64,000 nucleotides of DNA from Lentzea californiensis (GTDB lineage: Bacteria > Actinomycetota > Actinomycetes > Mycobacteriales > Pseudonocardiaceae). Positions 33,801 through 40,561 of this stretch are shown piece after piece; the first letter of the stretch is position 1, and the number at the start of each line of letters is the position of its first letter. The notes under the pieces were generated by a model. That model was not told the origin of the DNA. It searched no databases and saw nothing but the letters and a program-made list of their open reading frames with translations. The stretch spans positions 1-64,000 of the forward strand of contig NZ_JANBBE010000004.1 of assembly GCF_024648825.1 (NCBI RefSeq). Reading direction: 5' to 3'. Position numbers and translations under genes: made by a program.

Positions 33801-35161
33801 CTCTCTTCGCGGACTTCCACTCGTGTCAGCAGATCTGGGACGGTCTGATGTACACGATCGACCACCCCTACACGCTGGTCCACCTGGATGAGTGGCGCGA
33901 GAACCCGGCCAAGGCGCTCGGGCTGACGTTCTGGGACCTCGGCAGCACGGTGGCCGGCTCGTTCAGCGGTGGCGCCGGCGCGGCGGCGAAGGTGCTCGGC
34001 GTGTTGAAGAACGTGGTCGGCAAGGGCGTCAGCAAGGTGCTGAACAACCTCGCCGACCTCCCGAGCTTCCCGACCAAGCTCCACGACTCCGTTCCCGGCA
34101 AGCTGCCTGGCTCGATCGGCGATGTCCTCAACGCCAAGGTCAAGATCGAGAACGGCGTCGGAAAGATCGACAACGCGGTCGTCTCGATCGACGGCCGGCT
34201 CTACCGGATGGAGTCGTACTCCCAGCGGCTGGAAGGCGACCTCACCAACCTCCAAGGCGCGACCCTGCGCGTCGAGGGCGGCACCATCCGGATCGAGAAC
34301 GGCATGGCGAAGCTCGACGACGCCAAGCTGAAGGTCGAACCTCCCAAGCCCTGTTCGGCTGGCCTCAGGGCCTCGGCGGCGGCAGCGGGATGTGACACGG
34401 GCTACCCCGAGCCGAAGGTCGTGGACGGCGAGTACCGCCACGACATCGGCGCCCTCAAGATCCGGATCAAGGCGGAGAACCTGGCCTGGGGCCGGGCGGA
34501 GCTGGCCAAGGCCAAGGTCAACGCGCCGGCCATCACCGGGGTCGTGGACGACATCGCGAAAGCCACCGGCGCGAGGCGGGAAGGTCACGGCAAGGAGGTC
34601 AAGAGCGAAGAATCCTTCCTGCGCAAGCAGTTCGAGGAGACCGACGGTGACACCAAGAAGCCGGAGACGATCAGGTCAAAGATGAACGACTCGGTTAGGT
34701 ACACCTATGTCTTCGACCCGAAGGTGTACGCCGACTCGGTCAAGCGGGTGGTCGCCGAGTTCACGAGCAGGAGCTACAAGCAGGTCGAGCTGAAGAACTT
34801 CTGGCTCCGCAACCAGGAGGGCCGCCTGGAAGGTGAACCACCGAGGAACGGCTACCCCGGTATCAACATGACCTGGGAGTCGCCCACGGGGCAGCTGTTC
34901 GAGCTGCAGCTCCACACCCCTCACGGCTACATGAGGAAGGCGCAGGAAACTCCGAACTACGAGGACCGCCGTGCGTTGCGTGCGGCCATCGACGCAATCG
35001 AGAAGGCTGCGGAGCAACGCAGCCTGACGCACGCGGAGAAGACCTACCTCGAGATCTACAAAGCCCAGAAGAAGGCGATCGAGGCGGACTCCGCGAAGAT
35101 ATTCTCCGATGTCGAACCGCCGCCTGGCGCAATCGACATCCCGCACTTTCCTGCCAAGTAG
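30857..35161 (+). CDS. Secreted ALF-repeat polymorphic toxin-like protein with RelA/SpoT-like C-terminal domain
   Basis: This 1434-residue protein has a signal peptide (about 1-36) and three ALF repeats near 75-230. A very long Ala-rich helical region follows (about 330-880; DAARGAANESAGWASSAAAS), then a hydrophobic pre-toxin region and a repetitive polar segment (about 1090-1165). The last 200 residues match a RelA/SpoT-like nucleotidyltransferase: KSEESFLRK (1249-1257), a likely Mg-binding Asp in NDSVRY (D1278), GYPGIN with Y1333 in the place of the guanine-stacking tyrosine, and FELQLHT with E1349. In known enzymes these residues bind ATP, Mg and GTP. N-terminal secretion, long stalk and C-terminal enzyme is a polymorphic toxin layout, and the next gene could encode immunity. 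Activity is inferred. Confidence 0.75.
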   Translation: MKRRSFSATSSWRRSVVPISAALVLTLFGGTVHATAAPQPVPVLQAAANNDPPPQEVDEEYEFYKMFVTDISVHAEDVEVRDAATAALAVNTKEKLIWFLDHGQAEAQARADTRKAAENAENRRKVEEWARTGGPNVRSGAQAALNAGDQAIRDFVAYGYDIALKRDRQQAEDDKAEQDRIIARVRDMVAMGGPQVKLEGEAVLASKDYARIRQFYLTDYHEANKRDHAFRAVIQKALEDRNRAITELDQLARRAAAVAAARAEIIRANIDAVKHLEDVTYAMKRAVEAAHRSDQIFRDDKPGRAHGQLGRNELLDVERAKAARESADADRIALASVDATGRARTAGAKLVDLGVTDGLDWARVTIGIGDAVDAAALAAETSMHATVATLADSRALDADRNAQEHAQNAAKYRAEAERQATKAAELAEAAKKQRDIALAARDRAERQKNIANAKAADAQREAANARNHRINAQGAARNAAATANAAHTANAEAARLAGDHDAAMAKVRTSETEVRVINGMHQARLINLDNYELKLRDAEQRARERGENVEEVTREIRGQRDAARGAANESAGWASSAAASASAAQAAAQRAAAAAAAARTAANNATKEAVTARRAADEAHRITIETVNVALGTQASAEMTQQEAEAAVREANQAVYQSVIADRAASAAAASATLVIDSAKAAEAILKPYAAINADARRALQTVSEALIISEEQSRLAREKADEAAAAAVRASKAADDAVLEVKPAYEAAARAAQSANDATQYAKTANDAANQAVEHASAAHSAAGTATRWSNNASADATLAGNAAAAASASAASADRAAASAEHIYGMARASADKVQEFLQRVVDQIDSIQEYRVRLDMAEQIAREEAANKAAEMNLAMAKGIITVQRCLDNPFLYFEACKTAAGKVEEFAKYNAKVYADAAVESLNAAARCGAGDQNACDLLRSGQDKLALYYKAIGEGVMEGAKGTLDGLLISLDCIGGSLFADFHSCQQIWDGLMYTIDHPYTLVHLDEWRENPAKALGLTFWDLGSTVAGSFSGGAGAAAKVLGVLKNVVGKGVSKVLNNLADLPSFPTKLHDSVPGKLPGSIGDVLNAKVKIENGVGKIDNAVVSIDGRLYRMESYSQRLEGDLTNLQGATLRVEGGTIRIENGMAKLDDAKLKVEPPKPCSAGLRASAAAAGCDTGYPEPKVVDGEYRHDIGALKIRIKAENLAWGRAELAKAKVNAPAITGVVDDIAKATGARREGHGKEVKSEESFLRKQFEETDGDTKKPETIRSKMNDSVRYTYVFDPKVYADSVKRVVAEFTSRSYKQVELKNFWLRNQEGRLEGEPPRNGYPGINMTWESPTGQLFELQLHTPHGYMRKAQETPNYEDRRALRAAIDAIEKAAEQRSLTHAEKTYLEIYKAQKKAIEADSAKIFSDVEPPPGAIDIPHFPAK

Positions 35162-35185
35162 CCGTCCTGGCGAAGCGGCGATGAC

Positions 35186-35219
35186 GGACGTGTCCCCCGT
35201 GCTCACAGGGGACACGTCC
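35186..35219 (+). terminator. Hairpin between toxin-like gene and candidate immunity gene
   Basis: GGACGTGTCCCC (35186-35197) and GGGGACACGTCC (35208-35219) form a perfect 12-base stem. The following bases are CTCTCC, not a T run, so it may act as a weak terminator or attenuator that separates expression of the two genes. Confidence 0.6.
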
Positions 35220-35243
35220 CTCTCCGGATGAAACGAGAACCAG

Positions 35244-35744
35244 TTGCAACGGCAGTACGAGTACTTCGCCATCGTCGACGAGGCTCACCCCACACCCGAG
35301 GAGCCGGCCGCGGTGTGGCGGCGTTGGGTGGACGACGGTGGACAGGTGCACGACGAGACGTTCACCAGCAAGCTCATCTGGGCGCCTGGCTCCCCTCCGC
35401 AGGGTGTCCCGCACCGCGTCGACGCGGGAGTGGTGGCCCGGTTCCAGAAGTTCATGCGCGAACGGGTGCTGCGCAACGACCCACCGGGCGTGCAGTACTC
35501 CTACCTCGCCTGGGTGGACCGAGAGGCTACCCAGGACGATCCCACCGGACTGCTCAGGACCTCGACGGATCCGGATGGCTACGAGGAGGAGCAGAGGTAC
35601 TTCACGGGCTCCGGCTGGCGCAGCAGCGACATCCGCTACGAGTGGCACCGCGGGCGCTACGACGGCAGGTTCGACCGAATCGACGAGGCCGCCGCCGAGC
35701 GGATCATCCAGCTGTGGGAAGAGCGCCGAACCGGGCAGGGCTGA
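35244..35744 (+). CDS. Small two-repeat protein, candidate immunity protein
   Basis: This 166-residue protein has no signal peptide or membrane segment, as expected for a cytosolic immunity protein. It appears to be an internal duplication: YEYFAIVDEAHP (from residue 5) and YSYLAWVDREAT (from residue 85) head two similar halves. The second half ends in EQRYFTGSGWRSSDIRYEW and IDEAAAERIIQLWEER. I do not recognise a named family. It starts at TTG 35244, 82 bp after the toxin-like gene, with a hairpin between. The immunity role is inferred from position, size and predicted location only. Confidence 0.6.
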   Translation: MQRQYEYFAIVDEAHPTPEEPAAVWRRWVDDGGQVHDETFTSKLIWAPGSPPQGVPHRVDAGVVARFQKFMRERVLRNDPPGVQYSYLAWVDREATQDDPTGLLRTSTDPDGYEEEQRYFTGSGWRSSDIRYEWHRGRYDGRFDRIDEAAAERIIQLWEERRTGQG

Positions 35745-35885
35745 TCACTCCTGCGGGTCGAGCCGGCGGGCGATCCGCCACGCGTCCTCCGCCGTGTCGC
35801 CGAAGGCCGTCGTGGTCTCGCCCGTCTCAGGCTGGTGCATGCTCGGGAACGACATCCCCACGTCCTCACCGCCGAGCTTCACCAC
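35745..35885 (-). CDS. Small ORF or gene fragment, 46 residues
   Basis: GTG 35885 opens a coding-like minus-strand frame (VVKLGGEDVGMSFPSMHQPE, then TTTAFGDTAEDAWRIARRLD) that ends right against the stop of the candidate immunity gene. Composition looks real, but there is no good ribosome binding site, and an in-frame stop lies upstream. It may be the tail of a lost gene. Confidence 0.3.
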   Translation of the reverse strand: MVKLGGEDVGMSFPSMHQPETGETTTAFGDTAEDAWRIARRLDPQE

Positions 35886-35987
35886 GCTGCCCGTCGGGTG
35901 CAGTCAGAACCCCAGCCCGTACCGCATATCTTCCGCGCGAACAGCGCCTGTCAGAACGCCGGAAGTCAGTACCCTTGAGCGCCTCCG

Positions 35988-36295
35988 GACGTGGTGCTGA
36001 TGGACGTGCGGATGCCAGGCCTCGACGGGGTCGAGGCGGTGGCTTTGCTGCGCAGGCGTGCGCCCGGATGGCGGCGGTGCTGGACAGGTCGGAGACGCAG
36101 CGCGAACCGTTGACCGTGCGCGAGGCCGAGGTGCTGCGACTGGTCGCGTCCGGGGCCACGAACAAGGAGATCGCCGAACGCCTGCACCTGTCGGAAGGCA
36201 CGGTGAAGAATCACATCTCGCGCATTCTCGGCAGGCTCGGGTTGCGCGATAGAACGCAGGCCGAGCTTTATGCCCAGTCGAATGGACTTGTGTAA
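35988..36295 (+). pseudogene. NarL-type response regulator remnant
   Basis: A receiver fragment (DVVLMDVRMPGLDGVEAVAL, with the phospho-acceptor D) is followed in another frame by MAAVLDRSETQREPLTVREA and a complete LuxR helix-turn-helix (TNKEIAERLHLSEGTVKNHI). The parts of the receiver before and after the fragment are missing, and no start codon fits. It is a decayed two-component regulator with an internal deletion. No kinase gene is nearby. Confidence 0.75.
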
Positions 36296-36327
36296 CGAGA
36301 TGCGGCGAAGGTCGCGATGTGGCGGCC

Positions 36328-36823
36328 ATGACCGTTTCCAAGCAGCTGTCGACCGGGGCTGCGATCGCTGCCGGTTTTGTGCTCGTGGTGTCCGCATGTG
36401 GCACGCAGGCGCCCACCAAGCTCGCGGCCGGGTCGTAGCTGCCGGCTGACGGCAAGGACTACGCGGTGCTGTCGGCCGGACAGGACGCCGCTCGCACAGT
36501 CGGCGGGGCGGACGCGGCGATCGAGGACGTGGTGACGGCTTCCGAGTAGGCCTAGGCCGGGTGCGGGGCCTGCATGCGGCGGGCTCGACTCAAAGCCCGC
36601 GCCCGTCGCCGAAACCCGCTGCGCCGCAGCCTGTCGTGCCGCAGCCACAGCCGGTACTCGCGCTACGGCGTACTACGGGAACCGCCCTGCCGCGAAAGCT
36701 GCCGATGTGGCAACGCTCTACCGCTGGCAGTCCGGCTACCGCGTTGGCCTCGACCGGGACAACGACGGGGTGGCGTGCGAGCAGCTGGAAGCCGCGCTCC
36801 AGCGCGGTGCCCGCCTCGCGTAG
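36328..36823 (+). pseudogene. Excalibur-domain lipoprotein remnant
   Basis: ATG 36328 opens a lipoprotein signal peptide with lipobox (VLVVSAC). An in-frame TAG at 36436-36438 interrupts the frame, which then continues as coding-like sequence (ADGKDYAVLSAGQDAARTVG) to TAG at 36547. A Pro-rich linker and a C-terminal Excalibur calcium-binding motif (GLDRDNDGVACEQLE) follow in other frames, ending at 36821-36823. The conserved GNC of Excalibur reads GNR here. Together these show a broken gene. Confidence 0.65.
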
Positions 36824-37016
36824 CTCGCGGTCGGCTTATGCCCCGTCGAGTGCGCCAGGCAGCGAGTTCCACTTGTCGCTCATGGACTCCAGTGTGTGCC
36901 CTGACAGTTCGGTGGCTTCGGGTGTCAGCGGAATGTCAGCGCCGCTCGGAATTGTCTGACCCAGCAAAGCATCCCCTGCACAGGCCGGGGAGCCTGTGGA
37001 GCGAAAAGGGTCAAAC

Positions 37017-37883
37017 GTGCTGAAGAAATTCACCTTCGTGGCATTGATGGGCGCGCTCGTCAGCGCGTCCTTCGGCGCCGGTGTCGCCAACGCGGCGACC
37101 GATCGCAACGGCTCCTGCGAGTCGGGCGAGTTCTGCCTGTACTACAACAGTGACAACGAAGGTTCGGTGTCCGACTTCGCGGGCTCCGTCGCCGACTACG
37201 GTGACTCGCAGCCGAGCTGCTACGACTTCAAGAGCGCGGGCAACGGCCAGGGCGTGTGCGTCAAGAACAACGCCGCGTCGGTGTGGAACCGCTCCACCAA
37301 GGCCGTCACCGTGTTCTACAACAGCAACTACGGTGGTGCGAAGCAGACGTTCGCGGCCGGCGCCAAGGGCGACCTGAAGGCCGATCTCAAGAACGAGAAC
37401 GCCTCGCACCGCATCGGTGACGCCGGTGGCGACCCGGACCCGTCGCCGGGCGTGTACCCCGCGCCGGAGACCAACCCGCACCCGGAGGCGACGTCGCGGG
37501 CGCCCCAGGCCACGAAGCGCACGCAGTTCATCGACGACCAGATCGCCTCGAAGACCGGGGAGAAGCAGTGCTGGGTGGGTGACTACCGCAGCTACGAGTC
37601 GGCGACGAGCAACCACAACACCGGCAACGCGCTCGACTGCACCATCTCCAACGCGATCGGCACCTACCCGACGGCGACGCAGAAGGCCCAGGGCTGGAAG
37701 CTGGCCTACTGGCTGCAGAAGCACGCGTCGAAGCTCGACGTCCGCTACGTGATCTGGCAGGGCAAGATCTGGAGCGTGGCCCGTGCGTCCGAGGGCTGGC
37801 GCACCTACAACGGCGGTAGCGGTGTGACCAACGGCCACTACGACCACGTCCACGTCTCGGTCCAGAACCCGCACGGCGACTGA
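37017..37883 (+). CDS. Secreted protein: I36-inhibitor-like domain plus M15-like C-terminal domain
   Basis: This 288-residue protein starts at GTG 37017 (AAAAGGG 6 bases upstream). Residues 1-26 are a signal peptide. Residues about 30-130 resemble the peptidase-inhibitor I36 (beta/gamma-crystallin-like) domain (CESGEFCLYYNSDNEGSVSD and VTVFYNSNYGGAKQTF). After a Pro-rich linker, residues about 165-285 match a secreted actinobacterial domain with HNTGNALDC and GHYDHVHVS. These are placed like the zinc ligands of M15 D,D-peptidases (H-x6-D and H-x-H). A cell-wall peptidase or binding role is likely, not shown. It is convergent with the PucR gene over a shared terminator. Confidence 0.78.
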   Translation: MLKKFTFVALMGALVSASFGAGVANAATDRNGSCESGEFCLYYNSDNEGSVSDFAGSVADYGDSQPSCYDFKSAGNGQGVCVKNNAASVWNRSTKAVTVFYNSNYGGAKQTFAAGAKGDLKADLKNENASHRIGDAGGDPDPSPGVYPAPETNPHPEATSRAPQATKRTQFIDDQIASKTGEKQCWVGDYRSYESATSNHNTGNALDCTISNAIGTYPTATQKAQGWKLAYWLQKHASKLDVRYVIWQGKIWSVARASEGWRTYNGGSGVTNGHYDHVHVSVQNPHGD

Positions 37884-37895
37884 TCTGAGTTGTTG

Positions 37896-37931
37896 AAGAA
37901 GGCGAGCGCACGCCCGTGCGCTCGCCTTCTT
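37896..37931. terminator. Bidirectional terminator
   Basis: AAGAAGGCGAGCGCAC (37896-37911) pairs perfectly with GTGCGCTCGCCTTCTT (37916-37931) around GCCC. It sits between convergent genes, ends TTCTT on the plus strand and TTCTTCAAC on the minus strand, and can serve both. Confidence 0.8.
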
Positions 37932-37937
37932 GGCGTT

Positions 37938-39257
37938 TCAGGTCCTCAGGTCGTGGACGATCAACGACGCCGAGAGCAGCCGGATGTCCGTCGGGTCGGC
38001 TGGGTTGTAGCCGGTGAGCTCGGCGACGCGGCGCAGGCGGTAGTTGAGGGTGTTGCGGTGCAGGTGCAGCTCGTCGGCCGTGCGGTGGCGGTTGTGGTCG
38101 CTGTTGATGAACGTCCGCAGCGTGTGCACCAGGTCGGGGTGCTCGGAGAGCCGGTCCATCACGCGTGCCAAGCGCTTGCGGCCGGGGCCGGGGCGGCAGA
38201 GCTGGTACTCGAGCAGCACGTCGTCGAGGACGTACGGGCCCGGCTGGCGGCCGAGGCGCTGGGCGAGTTCGGCGATGTCGGCGGCCTGCCGGGCGGCCGC
38301 GGGGATGTCCTCCCTGGTCTCCGCCGCCGCGATCCCGCCGATCAGGCCGGTGCCGGCGGCGGTGAGCAGGGCGCGGACCAGTTCGGCTGAGTCCTCCAAC
38401 TCCTGGTCGAGGCCCTCCTCGGTCGTCGGCAACAGCACCGTGCCGCCGTCGTGGTCCAGCGCGGAGAGGGCGTGCTTGGGCAATTCGGCCCGTAGCCGTC
38501 GCACGAGCCCATGAACGGCGAGCCGGGCGTCGGCGCCATCGGCCACCGACGGTGCCTCGACGCGTATGGCGACGACGACGTGATGACTGGACAGCTCCAG
38601 GCCGATCCGTTCGGCGAGAGGCTCGGCCTCCCGGCCGGTCAGCAGGGCCGCGACCAGCGCACGACCGGCTTCGCGGCGTTCGGCGTGCAGGGCCTGCTGC
38701 TCGGCGAGGTACGACCCGGCCACGGCCGGCACCGCGACGCTCAGGTACCGCAGCAGCGCCGGCACCGTCGCCAGCAGGTCGGGGATCTCCTCGGGCTCGG
38801 CGACGGCGGCCATCGCCTCCCAGCCCACGGTCGCCGCGACGTGGTAGGTGCTGAGCACGATGTCGAGCGGAACGCCCTGCTGGGCGCGCCGCACCGCCGT
38901 GGCGATCTGCATGTCCAGCTCCTCGGGCGCCGGCGGGCGCTGCTCCCGCAGCGCGCGCAGGAATACCTGCAGGTGACGGGTCACCGCCTCGGTGATCTCG
39001 CGGTCGACCAGCTGGTGCGGCAGCTGCCGGTACGTGGCGGATCTGGCGAAGAACGCCTCCAGCACCTTCTCGGCGATGCTCGGGATCTGGGTCGCGGCTC
39101 GGTCATAGAGCGGCGCGGCGGGATCAGGTGCGGGGATGTCGACCACCGCCAGAGGCTTGCGCATCCGCCCGCCGCAGGCGATAGCCCGATCGAGTCCTTC
39201 TCGGCTGGTTGCCTGCACGAAAGAGGGATGCCTGCGTTGTGCACGTGCCTCAAACAT
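37938..39257 (-). CDS. PucR-family transcriptional regulator
   Basis: This 439-residue protein is a CdaR/PucR-type regulator. Residues about 60-200 hold a helical sensor region (IATAVRRAQQGVPLDIVLST then YHVAATVGWEAM). A GGDEF-like middle part follows, and the C-terminal PucR helix-turn-helix is clear (TLRTFINSDHNRHRTADELH then RNTLNYRLRRVAELTG). Such proteins regulate catabolic or uptake genes, and the ligand is unknown. ATG 39257 has AGGGT 5 bases upstream; ATG at 39164 is an alternative. Its neighbours give no clue to targets. Confidence 0.87.
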   Translation of the reverse strand: MFEARAQRRHPSFVQATSREGLDRAIACGGRMRKPLAVVDIPAPDPAAPLYDRAATQIPSIAEKVLEAFFARSATYRQLPHQLVDREITEAVTRHLQVFLRALREQRPPAPEELDMQIATAVRRAQQGVPLDIVLSTYHVAATVGWEAMAAVAEPEEIPDLLATVPALLRYLSVAVPAVAGSYLAEQQALHAERREAGRALVAALLTGREAEPLAERIGLELSSHHVVVAIRVEAPSVADGADARLAVHGLVRRLRAELPKHALSALDHDGGTVLLPTTEEGLDQELEDSAELVRALLTAAGTGLIGGIAAAETREDIPAAARQAADIAELAQRLGRQPGPYVLDDVLLEYQLCRPGPGRKRLARVMDRLSEHPDLVHTLRTFINSDHNRHRTADELHLHRNTLNYRLRRVAELTGYNPADPTDIRLLSASLIVHDLRT

Positions 39258-39318
39258 TTGACCCTATCGAGTGATGCACGATGAGGACGGCCACCGCTCA
39301 CAGCCACAATCGGGTGTT

Positions 39319-39636
39319 GTGAGCGGCGTCGAAGAATGCATGAAGTTGTTGCTGCGCAGCGGGTTCCGGCGAACGGTCGTGCGTGATCAATTCACGTGCG
39401 TCAACGCGGTGATGTTCAGGCGCGTGTGGCGCGGCACCAACGAGACGGTGCTCGCGTACTCGGAGTCGGAGGCCCTGGCCTACCGCGTGGCCGAGGAGGA
39501 CGCGAACCCCACGGACCCGTTCGTCGTCGATCCCGACCTGACGGAGTGGCAGTGCGGGGGAGAGTTCCTGGACGTCGCCGGCCAGCTGCTGGAGTTACCG
39601 GCAGCGCCTGGTCATTCCGCGTTCGGGGGGAAGTAG
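39319..39636 (+). CDS. Hypothetical protein of about 105 residues
   Basis: The protein is soluble, with VRDQFTCVNAVMFRRVWRGT, a SESEALAYRVAEEDANPTDP stretch and a C-terminal WQCGGEFLDVAGQLLELP. I do not recognise a family. The start is uncertain (GTG 39319, ATG 39340 or ATG 39271). It is divergent from the PucR gene and 12 bp before the NYN gene, so it may be co-transcribed with that gene. Confidence 0.6.
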   Translation: MSGVEECMKLLLRSGFRRTVVRDQFTCVNAVMFRRVWRGTNETVLAYSESEALAYRVAEEDANPTDPFVVDPDLTEWQCGGEFLDVAGQLLELPAAPGHSAFGGK

Positions 39637-39648
39637 TAATCTCGGCTG

Positions 39649-40491
39649 GTGGGTGAGACCGTCCGGATCGGAGTGTTCTACGACGGCACGTGGTTCGCCT
39701 ATCTGAGCGACTTCTACGCCACAGCGCACCCCAGGGGAGCGCGCGTCTCTCTCGACGGCCTGCACGACGCGGTGCGCTGGTACGTCCACAAGGAGACGGG
39801 TCGTCCGCTGGACGAGTGCGTGGTCGCCGAGGCGCATTACGTGCGCGGTCGCATCGACACCCCTGCAGAGTCCTTCGACCGGGTGCTGGCCTCCGCCGGC
39901 ATCACGAGGCACGACCTGCCGTTGCACAACGGCAAGGAGAAGGGTGTCGACGTCCTGCTCGCGCTGGAGGCGTGGGACCGGGCGACGACGTCGCCGTTGC
40001 AGTGGGTCGTCCTGCTGACGGGCGACTCGGACTTCACCCCTCTCGCGGAACGGCTGACGGCGCGGGGCGTGCACGTGATCGTGCCGGTCGTCGACATCAT
40101 GACGGTCAACGCGCCACCTGCCTGGACTCCGCGCACCGCCGCGCCGCTGCGGGCCGCGACACCGTTCACCCCCGGTTTCGACCAGCTGTTCGCGCCCGGT
40201 GACCAGGCCGACTACCCGCTGCGACGCGCTTTCGTGCGGTCGTCGCAGGTCGTGGCGTCACCGGTCGGAGCACCGCGCGGGCGTCGGCGGGGCACCGTGG
40301 CGACCTGGAAGACCGGGCAGGCGCACGGGTTCATCACGGACACGCGCGGCGGGTCGTGGTTCGTCTCGCGCGACGAGCTGCCGAACGGACTGACGCTGCT
40401 GCTCGCGGGCACTCCGGTGTCGTTCACCGGGTCGCCCGCGCCGATGCCCGGCCGCAAGTACCCGAGGGCGCAGGCCGTCCGGCCCGAATGA
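39649..40491 (+). CDS. NYN-domain (PIN-like) ribonuclease fused to cold-shock-like domain
   Basis: This 280-residue protein has an N-terminal NYN domain (about 5-150), a PIN-like metal-dependent nuclease fold. The acidic residues are placed as in the family: D12 in GVFYDGTW, D101 in NGKEKGVDVLLALEAW, D126 and D128 in LLTGDSDFTPL. After a Pro/Ala linker, residues about 217-272 look like a cold-shock OB fold (RRGTVATWKTGQAHGFITDT then SWFVSRDELPNG), which would bind single-stranded RNA. The layout suggests an RNase that carries its own RNA-binding module. It starts at GTG 39649. Confidence 0.82.
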   Translation: MGETVRIGVFYDGTWFAYLSDFYATAHPRGARVSLDGLHDAVRWYVHKETGRPLDECVVAEAHYVRGRIDTPAESFDRVLASAGITRHDLPLHNGKEKGVDVLLALEAWDRATTSPLQWVVLLTGDSDFTPLAERLTARGVHVIVPVVDIMTVNAPPAWTPRTAAPLRAATPFTPGFDQLFAPGDQADYPLRRAFVRSSQVVASPVGAPRGRRRGTVATWKTGQAHGFITDTRGGSWFVSRDELPNGLTLLLAGTPVSFTGSPAPMPGRKYPRAQAVRPE

Positions 40492-40501
40492 CTTTTGTCA
40501 T
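40488..40501. promoter_or_regulatory. Inverted repeat ATGAC-TTTT-GTCAT, candidate response-regulator site
   Basis: The perfect 14-base palindrome overlaps the stop of the NYN gene and lies 61 bases before the ABC transporter/two-component operon. Its position fits autoregulation by the operon's response regulator. Confidence 0.45.
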
Positions 40502-40561
40502 CCCGAGGTCGTGACGCTGCCTCACTACTGACGGGAGCCGGTTCCGGCCAGGCTCGACGCC

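Noticed and set aside
35228-36295. Open frame running from the candidate immunity gene into the LuxR domain
   Set aside because: The first half is out of frame with the real immunity candidate and has no domain. Only its LuxR end is real, and that belongs to a decayed regulator.
36836-37108. Minus-strand frame ending TELSGHTLESMSDKWNSLPG
   Set aside because: The tail looks protein-like, but the frame overlaps the start and signal peptide of the secreted gene at 37017 and has no supported start.
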